The notes under the pieces: generated by a model | The model's input: only the letters and a program-made list of their open reading frames with translations | Databases searched by the model: none | Told to the model about the DNA's origin: nothing | DNA from: Stenotrophomonas sp. 704A1 | Lineage (GTDB): Bacteria > Pseudomonadota > Gammaproteobacteria > Xanthomonadales > Xanthomonadaceae | Direction: 5' to 3' | Assembly: GCF_030549525.1 (NCBI RefSeq) | Contig: NZ_CP130831.1 | Location: forward strand, 769,501 to 833,500 | Length of the DNA stretch: 64,000 nt | In this document: piece by piece, positions 27,300 through 36,356 of the stretch | Layout: every line of letters starts with the position of its first letter | Numbering within the stretch: position 1 is the first letter of the stretch | Program-made: the position numbers and the translations under genes

Positions 27300-28643
27300 T
27301 CAGGACTGCGGCGGCGTGGCGGTGTTTTCCGCCCGGTCACCGCTGCGGAAGCTGACGTAGGCTTCGCCACGCAGTTCCTGCAGGAAACGGTTGTACTCGT
27401 CTTCCAGCTTGCGGCGGCCGATGGTCTCGCGGACCTGGGCACGCTGGTTGTCACTGCTCACGTCGGTCTGGCGGGTGGCCACGCGCTGCACGATGTGCCA
27501 GCCCGCGTCGGTACGGAACGGCTGGCTGACGCCGCCGTCCTGCACGCCTTCCACCTGCTGGCCGAAGGCCGGGCCGAACGCATCAGCCGGGAACCAGCCG
27601 AGATCGCCGCCCTGGCCCTTGCTGTTGTTGTCCTCGGACGACTCCCTGGCCACCTGCTGGAAGTCGGCACCGCCCACGATGCGCGCACGCAGGGTGTCGA
27701 TCTTGGCCTTGGCCGCAGCTTCGGACTGGTTGTCGTCCACGCGCACCAGGATATGGCGGCCGTGGTACTCGGTGACGGTATGGGTGCCGGCCGCTGCGGC
27801 GGCATCACGCACTTCCACCAGCTTCAGCAGCTGGAAACCGCTCGGGCCGCGGATCGGGCCGACCACTTCGCCGGCTTTCATCTGCTGCATGGTCTGTGCG
27901 AACGCGGCCGGGATCTCGTCCAGGGTACGCCAGCCGAGGTCGCCGCCTTCCAGGGCGTTGGGGCTGTCCGAATAACGGACGGCGGCCGCGTTGAAGTCCA
28001 GCTCACCCTTGTCCAGCAGGGCCTTCACGCCGTCGGCCTTCTTCTGGCCGGTGGCGATCTGGTCGGCGCTGGCGCCGTCGGGCAGGGCGATCAGGATGTG
28101 GGCCAGGTGGTACTGGTTGCCGGCGTCGGCCTGCTGCTTCAGGGCTGCGTCGACCTCGCCCTCGCTGACGCTGATGCGGCTCTGGGCGAAGCTCTGGCGC
28201 AGGCGCTGCACGGTGATCTCGTCACGCACCGAGGCGCGGAAATCGTTGAAATCGATGCCGTCGCTGGCCAGGCGCTGGCGCAGTGCGTCCAGGTTGGAGC
28301 CGTTCTGCTGGGCGATCGCGTTCATCGCCTGGTTCAGCTCCTGGTCGCCGACATGGATGCCGCTGCCCTGGGCGCGGGCCACCTGCAGCTTGACCAGCAC
28401 CAGGCGCTCGAGCACCTGGCGGCTGAGCACATCGTCCGGCGGCAGCTGGGCCTCGCGGCCGGCGTACTGGGCCTTGATGTTGACGATCGCACGCTGCAGT
28501 TCGCTCTGCAGGATCACGTCCTCATCGACGACGGCGGCGATGCGGTCCAACGGCTGGGCCTCCTGCGCAACAACCTGCAGGGGGGTGGACACGCTCGACA
28601 CCGCCAGAAGCGATGCGAGAAGGACGGGGAAGCTCTTGGTCAT
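27300..28643 (-). CDS. surA: Periplasmic chaperone / peptidyl-prolyl isomerase SurA
   Basis: Escorts outer-membrane proteins to the BAM complex. 447 residues: signal peptide to about VVAQ, N-terminal chaperone domain (LDRIAAVVDEDVILQSEL), two parvulin domains (LAHILIALPDG with GGDLGW, and GRHILVRVDDN with GGDLGWFP) and a C-terminal helix (RETIGRRKLEDEYNRFLQEL). The start overlaps the lptD stop by 4 bp. Co-expression with lptD is sensible because LptD itself needs SurA. Confidence 0.96.
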   Translation of the reverse strand: MTKSFPVLLASLLAVSSVSTPLQVVAQEAQPLDRIAAVVDEDVILQSELQRAIVNIKAQYAGREAQLPPDDVLSRQVLERLVLVKLQVARAQGSGIHVGDQELNQAMNAIAQQNGSNLDALRQRLASDGIDFNDFRASVRDEITVQRLRQSFAQSRISVSEGEVDAALKQQADAGNQYHLAHILIALPDGASADQIATGQKKADGVKALLDKGELDFNAAAVRYSDSPNALEGGDLGWRTLDEIPAAFAQTMQQMKAGEVVGPIRGPSGFQLLKLVEVRDAAAAAGTHTVTEYHGRHILVRVDDNQSEAAAKAKIDTLRARIVGGADFQQVARESSEDNNSKGQGGDLGWFPADAFGPAFGQQVEGVQDGGVSQPFRTDAGWHIVQRVATRQTDVSSDNQRAQVRETIGRRKLEDEYNRFLQELRGEAYVSFRSGDRAENTATPPQS

Positions 28644-31183
28644 GGGATCTGGTTCGGATCGTAGTCATCGCGGGCCGCACCGGTGTTGCTGGGCGGCACA
28701 AGATAGAGGTCGTCGCGGTTGTAGCCGAGGATAGCACGGCGCAGCGTGCGGTCCGTGTCCTGGCCGAGGGAGCTCAAGCCCTTGAGCACGAACTCGAGCT
28801 GAATGGAGTTGTTCATGTCGCCTTCGCGGTTGCGCACGTAGCGGCGGGCGACCGCGCGCACGGCCAGGCAGCAGCTGTCCCACTGCACGCCACCGATGAT
28901 TTCCAGCGGTTCCTTGTCCTGGATCGAGTAGTAGTAGCGGCCCACCAGGCTCCAGCGCTCGTTCAGCGGGTACAGGAACGACAGATCGGCCTGTTCCAGC
29001 AGGGTCCGCTGTTCCTTGGTCGCATTGGCCGGGGCGCCCGAGTTGATGCGGTAGCGGTAGGTCAGGTTGACCACGCCATCGTTGGACATCAGGTAGCGGG
29101 CACGGAAGCTGGCCAGGTCCTCGCGCTTGTACTTCGGGTCCCACTGGTAGGTGGCACCCAGCGTCCAGCGGTCGTTGACCATGTAGTTGGCGTCGGCGAT
29201 CCAGGCCGACTTGCCCTTCTCCACCGGGGCGCCGCCCGGCGTCACCGTGACCCGCGACTCGTCGAAGTACTGGATCTGGCCGATGGCGGCCGAGAAGCGT
29301 TCCTTGCCGGTGGTCTGGTCGATGAAGCGGGTGCCCAGCGCCATGGTCAGCTGGTTGGCATCGTTCTGGCGGTCGGCGCCGGTATAGCGCGAATCGCGGA
29401 ACAGCTGGCCCCAGCTGAAGGTGAAGTCGCGGGTATCGAAGATCGGCAGCTCGTCCTGGTTGCGGTAGGGCGTGCGCAGGTAGAACAGGCGCGGCTCCAG
29501 GGTATGCAGGAAGGACCTGCCGCCGATGGTGGTCTCGCGGTCGAAGAACAGGCCGGCGTCGAGGCTGCCGATCGGCAGGCTGCGGCTGGGCGAGGTGTTG
29601 CCGCGCCGCTGTTCCGGCGTCGCCGTGTTCGGGTCGATGCCCTGCGAGGCCAGCACCTGGTCGCGGATGCCGTCGGCCAGGCCGCGCTCCAGGTCGTAGG
29701 CGGTGTAGCGGTAGGCCAGGGTCGGGGTGATGTACCAGGCCGCGCCGCTGATCGGGAACGACACGTAGGGCTTCACATCCAGCCGCGACCCCCCGTCCAC
29801 GCCGATGCCGGAGCGCTTGCGCTGCCCGTTGCGGGTGTACTGCAGGTCCGGCCCGGCGTCGGCGCCGTACTTGTAGTTGACGTCGTCGTGGGTGAAGCGC
29901 ACCGCCTCGGCGTAGACGCCGGTCTCCAGCCACGGCAGGACCGGCTTGTCCCAGTTGAGGAACAGGCGGGGCTGGCGGTTGTAGGGCAGTGCGCTCTCGT
30001 CCAGGGTGTAGTCGGTCAACTGCCAGCGGTCGGCCATGATCCCGGCGGTCCAGGTCTTGCCGGTGCCGTACAGGCCGATCTGGCTCTGCAGGTTGGAAGC
30101 GGTCACGCCGACCAGGCGGTTGGCGAAGTCTTCCACGTAGCGTTCGTCGCTGACCCAGGCCAGGTTGGCACGGGCCTGCCAGTGGCTGTCCACGTTGTGG
30201 TAGCCCTCGAACATGACCCGGCCGCGGTCGCGGTCGCGCAGCTTGTCGCTGGGCATGAACGCGGTCAGCAGTTCACCGCGGCCGCCGTTGTAGAGGTAGC
30301 GGAACTCGTTGTCGAGCATCAGGCCGCGCCGGCTCATGTAGCGCGGGGTCAGCGTGTCGTCGTAGTTCGGCGCCAGGTTGAAGTAGATCGGCTGCGCGTA
30401 ATCGAAACCGTTGCGGCCGGACATGCCCAGCTGCGGGAACAGCAGGCCGGTCTTGCGGCGGTCATCGATCGGGAACTTGAAGTAGGGCGCCCACAGCACC
30501 GGCACCTTGCCGATCCGCAGCACCGCGTTGCGGGCAGTGCCGAAGCCTTCGTCGTTGTCGACTTCGATCTCCGGCGCGGTCAGCTTCCAGACCGGCTGCG
30601 ACGGATCGCAGGTGGTGTAGGTGGAGCGGTGCATCTGCCCGACCGCGCCCTGCAGGTCGACCGATTCGGCCTCGCCGTTGCCCCGGCGCGACACCAGCTG
30701 GTAGCGGATGTCGGTGATCTTGTGGGTGTCGCTTTCCTGGTTGCCCTCGGCGCGCTTGGCGACCATCCGGATCGAGCCGTCCTGGTAGCGGACATTGCCG
30801 TCGGCGATGTAGTTGCCGCTCTCGGTGTCGAAACTCAACTTGTCGGTGCCCACGAACTGGTCACCCCGGCGCAGCGCCACGTTGCCCTGGTACTGCGGCA
30901 CGGTGGTGGTGCCCAGCAGCTGGTCGCCTTCGATGTCGGTGGGCTGCTGTTCGCGCGCGGCGCTGGCGGCCGCCTTGTCCTGGCCGGGGACCGGGGTCGG
31001 CGCATCGGTGAACGCGGGGATCACTTCGGTGGCCGGGCACAGGCCCCAGTTGAGCGGTTTGTCATCGGCCCATGCCGGAAGGCAGACGGCGATGCTCAGG
31101 GGCAAGGGAAGCAGGCGGAGGGCTCGGCGCACGCGGTTCGGATTCGGGCGAAAACGGACGGTAGCTTGCCCCATCCCTTGCAT
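28640..31183 (-). CDS. lptD: LPS-assembly protein LptD
   Basis: Outer-membrane beta-barrel that inserts lipopolysaccharide into the outer leaflet with LptE. Signal peptide LRLLPLPLSIAVCLPAWA, an N-terminal OstA-like domain (LSFDTESGNYIADGNVRYQ) and a long barrel with paired aromatic strands through to the C-terminus. Start uncertain: ATG 31183 (847 residues) is used, but ATG 31174, GTG 31132 and ATG 31225, which overlaps the HDAC stop (ATGA) but gives an over-long signal region, are possible. First classical gene of the lptD-apaH series. Confidence 0.94.
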   Translation of the reverse strand: MQGMGQATVRFRPNPNRVRRALRLLPLPLSIAVCLPAWADDKPLNWGLCPATEVIPAFTDAPTPVPGQDKAAASAAREQQPTDIEGDQLLGTTTVPQYQGNVALRRGDQFVGTDKLSFDTESGNYIADGNVRYQDGSIRMVAKRAEGNQESDTHKITDIRYQLVSRRGNGEAESVDLQGAVGQMHRSTYTTCDPSQPVWKLTAPEIEVDNDEGFGTARNAVLRIGKVPVLWAPYFKFPIDDRRKTGLLFPQLGMSGRNGFDYAQPIYFNLAPNYDDTLTPRYMSRRGLMLDNEFRYLYNGGRGELLTAFMPSDKLRDRDRGRVMFEGYHNVDSHWQARANLAWVSDERYVEDFANRLVGVTASNLQSQIGLYGTGKTWTAGIMADRWQLTDYTLDESALPYNRQPRLFLNWDKPVLPWLETGVYAEAVRFTHDDVNYKYGADAGPDLQYTRNGQRKRSGIGVDGGSRLDVKPYVSFPISGAAWYITPTLAYRYTAYDLERGLADGIRDQVLASQGIDPNTATPEQRRGNTSPSRSLPIGSLDAGLFFDRETTIGGRSFLHTLEPRLFYLRTPYRNQDELPIFDTRDFTFSWGQLFRDSRYTGADRQNDANQLTMALGTRFIDQTTGKERFSAAIGQIQYFDESRVTVTPGGAPVEKGKSAWIADANYMVNDRWTLGATYQWDPKYKREDLASFRARYLMSNDGVVNLTYRYRINSGAPANATKEQRTLLEQADLSFLYPLNERWSLVGRYYYSIQDKEPLEIIGGVQWDSCCLAVRAVARRYVRNREGDMNNSIQLEFVLKGLSSLGQDTDRTLRRAILGYNRDDLYLVPPSNTGAARDDYDPNQIP

Positions 31184-31221
31184 AGGGGCAATGAAGGCTC
31201 CCGCCGCCTGCCGGTTCGGGT

Positions 31222-32160
31222 TCATCCAGCTCCACGGCCGGACGGGCCCGCGATCAATGCCTGGACGTGGGCCACGCTGCACTCGGCCAGGGCCTGCAGG
31301 TCGTATCCCCCTTCCAGCATCGACACCACGCGGCCGGCCCCGTGGCGGCGCGCCAGCGCGTGGAGTTCGCGGGTGATCCAGGCGAAATCGTCGGTTTCCA
31401 GCATCAGGTCGGCCTGCGGATCGCGCAGGTGCGCGTCGAAGCCGGCCGAGATCAGCAGCAGCTGCGGGCGGAAGTCGTCGATGGCCGGCAGCATCTCGTC
31501 GGCCCATACGTTGCGGAAGCGGAACCCGCCACTGCCGGGCGGCAGCAGGATGTTCATCAGGTTGCCGGCACCGCGGTCGCGGCGCAGGCCGGAATTGGGG
31601 AACAGGCCGGCCTGGTGGGTGCTGTAGTAGGACACCCGCGCATCGTGCTGGAAGATGTCCTGCGTGCCATTGCCATGATGGACATCGAAGTCCACCACCG
31701 CGATGCGCTCCAGCCCATGGCGGTCGCGCGCGTAGGCGGCGGCGATGGCGATGTTGTTGAGCAGGCAGAAGCCCATGGCCGTGCTGCTGGTGGCGTGGTG
31801 GCCGGGCGGGCGCACGGCGCAGAAGGCCAGCGGGTCATCGCCCAGCATCACCGCATCGACCGCGGCCACGCCGGCGCCGGCGGCATGTACCGCCGCGCTG
31901 GCCGAACCCGGCGAGGTCCAGGTGTCCATGTCGAGCTGCCGCAGCGGCACGCTCTGCGGCTGCAGCACGACGTCGAGCAGGGCGCTGTCGTGGACCCGGC
32001 TCAGCTCGCCGAACTTGGCCGGCGGCGCCTCGCGCCAGTCCAGCTGGCCGGGGAAGGCCAGGCGCAGCGCATCGAGTACGCCCTGCAGCCGTTGCGGGCA
32101 TTCGGGGTGGCCGGGGCCCGGGTCGTGCCGCAGGCAGGCGGGATGGGTGAAGACCAGCAT
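31222..32160 (-). CDS. Histone deacetylase-family (acetylpolyamine/acetyl-lysine) amidohydrolase
   Basis: Zn-dependent deacetylase fold, 312 residues. Active-site motifs: RPPGHHAxxxxAMGFCLLNN with the His-His charge relay, VVDFDVHHGNGTQDIF with metal Asp and His, SAGFDAH with the second metal Asp, and a GGYDLQAL end. Bacterial members act on acetylpolyamines, acetyl-CoA synthetase or acetoin-related targets; the exact substrate is unknown. It starts 7 bp after the cobalamin adenosyltransferase and ends in the lptD leader, so it bridges the B12 genes and the envelope operon. Confidence 0.9.
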   Translation of the reverse strand: MLVFTHPACLRHDPGPGHPECPQRLQGVLDALRLAFPGQLDWREAPPAKFGELSRVHDSALLDVVLQPQSVPLRQLDMDTWTSPGSASAAVHAAGAGVAAVDAVMLGDDPLAFCAVRPPGHHATSSTAMGFCLLNNIAIAAAYARDRHGLERIAVVDFDVHHGNGTQDIFQHDARVSYYSTHQAGLFPNSGLRRDRGAGNLMNILLPPGSGGFRFRNVWADEMLPAIDDFRPQLLLISAGFDAHLRDPQADLMLETDDFAWITRELHALARRHGAGRVVSMLEGGYDLQALAECSVAHVQALIAGPSGRGAG

Positions 32161-32167
32161 GGCAGGC

Positions 32168-32722
32168 TCAGCGCTGGCGGTGCTGTGGCTGCCACAGCGC
32201 TTCGCCGTGGCCATCGGCGCGGGCCAGGACCCGGGCCAGTACGAACAGCAGGTCCGACAGGCGGTTCAGGTACTGCAGGGCCTCGCTGCGGATGTCCTGC
32301 CGGCGGGCCAGGGCCACCGTCTCGCGTTCGGCGCGGCGCACGATGGTGCGTGCCAGGTGGCAGCGCGCTGCGGCCTCGCCGCCGGCCGGCAGGATGAACT
32401 CCTTCAGCATCGGCAGGCCGGTGTTGTAGTGGTCCAGCTGCTGTTCCAGCGCCGATACGTCGGCGGCGTGGATCGCAGCGTGGCCGGGCACGCACAGTTC
32501 GGCGCCGAGGTCGAACAACTGGTGCTGCAGGTGGACCACCAGCGCGCGGACGTCGTCCGGCAGCGTGCTGGCCAGCAGCAGCCCCAGCGCTGCGTTGGCC
32601 TCATCGACGGTGCCATAGGAGGCCACGCGCAGGTCGTCCTTGCCGACCCGGCTGCCATCGCCCAGGCCGGTACTGCCATCGTCGCCGGTACGGGTGTAGA
32701 TGCGTGAAAGACGATGGCCCAT
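32168..32722 (-). CDS. PduO-type ATP:cob(I)alamin adenosyltransferase
   Basis: Makes adenosylcobalamin from cob(I)alamin and ATP. 184 residues with the N-terminal ATP site IYTRTGDDGSTGLGDGSRV.K, ARTIVRRAERETVAL with the conserved Arg/Glu residues, and YLNRLSDLLFVLAR. It starts 8 bp after btuM. Together they suggest capture, decyanation and activation of cobalamin. Confidence 0.95.
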   Translation of the reverse strand: MGHRLSRIYTRTGDDGSTGLGDGSRVGKDDLRVASYGTVDEANAALGLLLASTLPDDVRALVVHLQHQLFDLGAELCVPGHAAIHAADVSALEQQLDHYNTGLPMLKEFILPAGGEAAARCHLARTIVRRAERETVALARRQDIRSEALQYLNRLSDLLFVLARVLARADGHGEALWQPQHRQR

Positions 32723-32730
32723 GGCGACGC

Positions 32731-33315
32731 TCAGTGACGGATGTCGCGGCGGGCCTGCAGGAGCTTGTTGACCTGCTCCACGGCCAGCTGCAGTGCGGCG
32801 GCCAGCGCGACGTAGATCGCGGTGGTGCGCAGATAGGGGCCGAACCACTGCGCGTAGTTCTGCGCCCAGCCGGCCACGGTGGGATCGGCCACGTTCTGGC
32901 TGGTCCAGTAGAAGCCGCCCTGCGCCAGCAGGTGGCAGACCGCCACCGACGCCACCAGCAGCAGCGCGCCCTTGCCCAGTACCGGCCAGCGCGCGCTCTG
33001 GTAGTTGCGGCCGAGCAGCAGGCCACCGGCCCACATCGCGAAGTACGCCGGCAGCAGCAGCCAGTAGCCCGGCGACACGCAGTAGTGCTGCCAGAAGTCC
33101 AGGCCACTGCTGCGGATGACGATCCAGTCGACCAGCACCGCGAACACCATCAGCAGCGGGAAGGCCCAGCGGGTCCAGCGCGCCAGGTAGAAGCCGCCGA
33201 TGAAAAACACCGCCCAGGACGCATCGGGGATCGCCGCGAAGTGGTTGACGCGGGTCGCCGCCAGCAGCAGAACCAGAACGGACAGGACGAAGGCGCGGGG
33301 GGCGGAGTCGGACAT
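32731..33315 (-). CDS. btuM: BtuM-like cobalamin transporter (solitary ECF S-component type)
   Basis: A 194-residue, six-helix membrane protein. Known BtuM of Thiobacillus denitrificans moves vitamin B12 without an ECF energising module and removes the cyano ligand through a single conserved Cys near position 80; here Cys79 lies in HYCVSPGYW, and the N-terminal TRVNHFAAIPDASWAVFFIG block also fits that family as I recall it. The neighbour is a cobalamin adenosyltransferase, strengthening the call. No cobalamin riboswitch is visible in the 108-bp spacer upstream. It heads the long minus-strand run. Confidence 0.8.
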   Translation of the reverse strand: MSDSAPRAFVLSVLVLLLAATRVNHFAAIPDASWAVFFIGGFYLARWTRWAFPLLMVFAVLVDWIVIRSSGLDFWQHYCVSPGYWLLLPAYFAMWAGGLLLGRNYQSARWPVLGKGALLLVASVAVCHLLAQGGFYWTSQNVADPTVAGWAQNYAQWFGPYLRTTAIYVALAAALQLAVEQVNKLLQARRDIRH

Positions 33316-33423
33316 GACGGCGGGGCCGGGGCGGATTCAGCTTTCATTCTAGCCCGCCGCGCGGGTCGGCGCTGGCGGGCCCCGGTTGGGCGTACCGACA
33401 GGGCGAGCGCGTATCATGCGGCC

Positions 33424-34632
33424 ATGAGTGAACGACATGACGTGCTGATTGTCGGTGGCGGTCTGGTGGGTGCCAGCCTGGCCATCGCCCTGGACCGGCT
33501 GGGCCTGGACGTGGGTCTGCTCGAAGCCAGCCCGGCGGGTGAGCTGCCGGCGGTGTTCGACCAGCGCAACCTCAGTTTCGCCGCGGCCACGGTCAATGCG
33601 CTGACCGCGCTGGGGGTCATGCAGAAGCTGGCGATGGCGCCTGGGCCGATCCGCCGCATCCATGTCAGCCGTGCCGGCGACTTCGGGCGCGTGCAGCTCG
33701 ATGCGGCCGATTACGACAGGCCGTGGTTCGGCCAGGTGGTGGTCGCGCGCGATTTCGGCCAGGCACTGGAAAGCCGCCTGCAGGACCTGCCGCGGCTGCG
33801 GCGCTACCGGCCGATGCGCTTCCTTGGCCTGGGCCAGGTGATCGATGGCTGCCGCCAGGTGCGGGTTGCCGATGACGCCGGCGAGCACGTGCTGCTGGCC
33901 CGGCTGGTGGTCGGTGCCGATGGCACCGGCAGTGGCGTCCGCGCTGCGCTCGGCATCGAGGCGGATCGCCATGACTTCCAGCAGACCCTGTTCGTGGCCC
34001 GCGTGCGCAGCCAGCGCGCGCCGGATGGCACGGCCTGGGAGCGCTTCACCGATACCGGCCCGACCGCGCTGCTGCCGCGCGGCGACCGTCATTTCGGCAC
34101 CGTGCACGGGGTGGCCCGCGACCAGGCCGATGCGGTGATGGCGCTGGACGAACGCGCCTGGCTGCAGCGCCTGCAGCAGGCCATCGGCTGGCGCGCCGGC
34201 CGCCTGCTCGACAGCGGCCCGCGCAGCGCCTATCCGTTGATCCAGGTGCTGGCCCGTGCGCTGGTGGGCGAACGGGCCGTGCTGCTGGGCAATGCCGCGC
34301 AGACCATCCATCCGCTGGGCGCGCAGGGCTTCAATCTGGGCCTGCGCGATGCGCTGACGCTGGCCGAACTGCTGGAAGAGGCGCACGCCGATGCCGGCAG
34401 CGATGCCCTGCTGCAGGCCTATGCCGCGCGCCGCCAGGACGACCGCCAGCAGACGGTGGCCTTCTCCGGTGGCCTGGCGCGCCTGACCAGCAACCCGGCG
34501 CCGCTGCTGCGGCCGCTGCGCAGCCTGGGTCTGGTGGCCGCGCAGCGCGCGTCGGTGCAGTCGATGCTGGTCGGCGGTGCGATGGGCTTCCGCGGCGAGG
34601 TGCCGCGCCTGTGCCGGGGAGAGGCCGCATGA
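33424..34632 (+). CDS. ubiH: 2-octaprenyl-6-methoxyphenol hydroxylase-like FAD monooxygenase
   Basis: FAD-dependent ring hydroxylase of ubiquinone synthesis, 402 residues. Dinucleotide site IVGGGLVGASLAIAL at the N-terminus, VVGADGTGSGVR (DG motif), and GNAAQTIHPLGAQGFNLGLRD (GD-like motif with NAAQ, typical of UbiH). Its stop overlaps the start of a second hydroxylase by 4 bp (ATGA). Divergent from btuM. Confidence 0.92.
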   Translation: MSERHDVLIVGGGLVGASLAIALDRLGLDVGLLEASPAGELPAVFDQRNLSFAAATVNALTALGVMQKLAMAPGPIRRIHVSRAGDFGRVQLDAADYDRPWFGQVVVARDFGQALESRLQDLPRLRRYRPMRFLGLGQVIDGCRQVRVADDAGEHVLLARLVVGADGTGSGVRAALGIEADRHDFQQTLFVARVRSQRAPDGTAWERFTDTGPTALLPRGDRHFGTVHGVARDQADAVMALDERAWLQRLQQAIGWRAGRLLDSGPRSAYPLIQVLARALVGERAVLLGNAAQTIHPLGAQGFNLGLRDALTLAELLEEAHADAGSDALLQAYAARRQDDRQQTVAFSGGLARLTSNPAPLLRPLRSLGLVAAQRASVQSMLVGGAMGFRGEVPRLCRGEAA

Positions 34633-35810
34633 ATCGTCGCGCACGCCTGGACGTGGCCATTGTCGGCGGCGGTGTGGTCGGCGCGGCCTGTGCGCTGGCG
34701 CTGGCGGATGCCGGTCTGTCGGTGGCCCTGGTGGAAGGCCGTGAACCGGCACCCTGGCAGGCCGCGCAACCGGACCTGCGGGTGTTTGCCTTCGCCGCCG
34801 ACAATGTCCAGCTGCTGCAGCGCCTGGGGGTGTGGCCGTCGATCACCCAGGCCCGTGCCTGGCCGTACCGGCGCATGCAGGTGTGGGATGCCGCGGGCGG
34901 CGAGGATCTGGTGTTCGACGCCGATCGCTTCGGCCGTCGTGAACTGGGCTTCATCGTCGAGAACGGCCTGCTGCAGGACCGCCTGTGGGCGGCGCTGCCT
35001 GCTGCCGGCGTGCAGCTGCACTGCCCGGCGCGGGTGGAGGTGCTGGAGCAGGATGAAGGCGGCGTGCGCCTGCGGCTGGAGGACGGCCGCCGTGTTGAAG
35101 CGGCACTGGCGGTGGCAGCCGACGGCGCCGAATCGACGCTGCGCCAGCTGGCCGGCATCGAGGTCGAGCGCCACGATTACCACCAGCGCGGCGTGGTCGC
35201 CTACGTCGACAGCGATCTGCCGAACCAGGCCACCGCCTGGCAGCGCTTCCTGCCGACCGGTCCGCTGGCGCTGCTGCCGGTGGCCGAGCGCCGCAGCTCG
35301 ATCGTCTGGACCCTGCCTGACGACGAGGCGGCACGCGTGCTGGCGTTGGATGAGGACGCCTTCAACCGTGAACTGACCCGGGCCTTCGCCGCGCGGCTGG
35401 GCGGACTGCGGTTGGCCTCGCCGCGTGCCGCCTTCCCGCTGCGCCGGCAGCTGGCCCGTCATTACGTGGCCGGCCGCGTGCTGGCGCTGGGCGATGCCGC
35501 GCATGTGGTGCATCCGTTGGCCGGCCAGGGCGTGAATCTGGGCCTGCGTGATGTCGCTGCCCTGCAGCAGTGGCTGGCGCCGTCGGCCGAACGCCGCGGC
35601 CAGCCACGCCTGTCGCCGCAGCGCCTGCAGCGCTGGGCACGCGAACGGCGCAGCGACAACCAGATTGCCGCCTACAGCTTCGATGCGATCAACCGGCTGT
35701 TCTCCAACGATGAAATGCACCTGACCCTGGCCCGCGGTCGCGCGCTCGGCTGCGTCGGCAAGTGGCCGCCGCTGGTACAGGCGTTCTGGAAGCGCGCCGC
35801 CGGCGTGTAA
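34629..35810 (+). CDS. UbiI/VisC-like FAD monooxygenase of ubiquinone synthesis
   Basis: A 393-residue paralogue of UbiH: IVGGGVVGAACALAL FAD site, AVAADGAESTLRQLAG DG motif, and LGDAAHVVHPLAGQGVNLGLRD. The classical GDAAH motif places it with UbiI/VisC/UbiF rather than UbiH; which ring position it hydroxylates cannot be told. It starts inside the ubiH stop, so the two hydroxylases are made together. Confidence 0.9.
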   Translation: MNRRARLDVAIVGGGVVGAACALALADAGLSVALVEGREPAPWQAAQPDLRVFAFAADNVQLLQRLGVWPSITQARAWPYRRMQVWDAAGGEDLVFDADRFGRRELGFIVENGLLQDRLWAALPAAGVQLHCPARVEVLEQDEGGVRLRLEDGRRVEAALAVAADGAESTLRQLAGIEVERHDYHQRGVVAYVDSDLPNQATAWQRFLPTGPLALLPVAERRSSIVWTLPDDEAARVLALDEDAFNRELTRAFAARLGGLRLASPRAAFPLRRQLARHYVAGRVLALGDAAHVVHPLAGQGVNLGLRDVAALQQWLAPSAERRGQPRLSPQRLQRWARERRSDNQIAAYSFDAINRLFSNDEMHLTLARGRALGCVGKWPPLVQAFWKRAAGV

Positions 35811-35833
35811 GCCGAATGCCCCGGCATTTTCCG

Positions 35834-35905
35834 CTGGCGCCGGGCCATGCCCGGCGAGCGCGCCGCGCGGTTCATGGGGGCCGCCGGGCGCGGCCCGGCG
35901 CTGCC
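35834..35905. repeat. Degenerate SMAG dimer
   Basis: Two inverted GCCGGGC-type palindromes (35834-35856 and 35883-35905) in the convergent spacer; both GTAG heads are mutated (CTGG on the left, CTGC on the right), so this looks like a decayed element. Confidence 0.6.
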
Positions 35906-35909
35906 GCAA

Positions 35910-36305
35910 TCAATCGATCAGCCAACCGGCCAGGTCGGCACGGTCCAGCCTGCCGCGGCGCTTCACGTCCAACGCGTTGAACTCATCGGCCAATGCCGGA
36001 TTGGCCTGCGCTTCCTCGCGGCTGATGAAACCATCGCCGTTCACATCCAGCGTAGCGAAGTGGATGCGGTACTGGCCGACCACACTGCTCGGTTCCAGCG
36101 AACGGACGATGACCTGCGCTTCGCCGGCCGGCTGTGCCAGCTCGACGCTGCCGGTGACCCGCCCGGCCGCCAGCGGCTGCTGGCGGATCGCGCCGCCGGT
36201 GGGGCCCAGCGGCTGGCTCTGCGCCGGGGTGTGCGGCAACTGCTGGGCCAGTGCCGGGGCGGCGGCCAGCAGTGCGATCAGCAGCGGAATCGATCGATGA
36301 CGCAT
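35910..36305 (-). CDS. Exported EF-hand protein
   Basis: A 131-residue protein with a clear signal peptide (LLIALLAAAPALAQ) and one canonical Ca-binding EF-hand loop, DVNGDGFISREEA, near residues 87-99. A second, degenerate loop (DVKRRGRLDRADL) follows and lacks most ligands. The middle has a Pro/Gln-rich linker and a short beta-like segment. No partner is obvious: convergent with the ubiquinone hydroxylase and 51 bp before rlmM on its own strand. Likely periplasmic Ca2+ sensor or buffer; function unknown. Confidence 0.85.
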   Translation of the reverse strand: MRHRSIPLLIALLAAAPALAQQLPHTPAQSQPLGPTGGAIRQQPLAAGRVTGSVELAQPAGEAQVIVRSLEPSSVVGQYRIHFATLDVNGDGFISREEAQANPALADEFNALDVKRRGRLDRADLAGWLID

Positions 36306-36321
36306 GCATTCTCCTTGCTCG

Positions 36322-36344
36322 GTAGCGCCGGGCCGTGCCCGGCG
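36322..36344. repeat. SMAG monomer
   Basis: GTAG at 36322 followed by the palindrome CGCCGGGCCGTGCCCGGCG, between the rlmM 3' end and the EF-hand gene start; it lies in that gene's leader region. Confidence 0.75.
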
Positions 36345-36356
36345 GTGGGTGCTGCC

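Noticed and set aside
33316..33423. Cobalamin riboswitch upstream of btuM
   Set aside because: Only 108 bp between btuM and ubiH starts; no B12-box-like element or room for the ~200-nt fold was seen.
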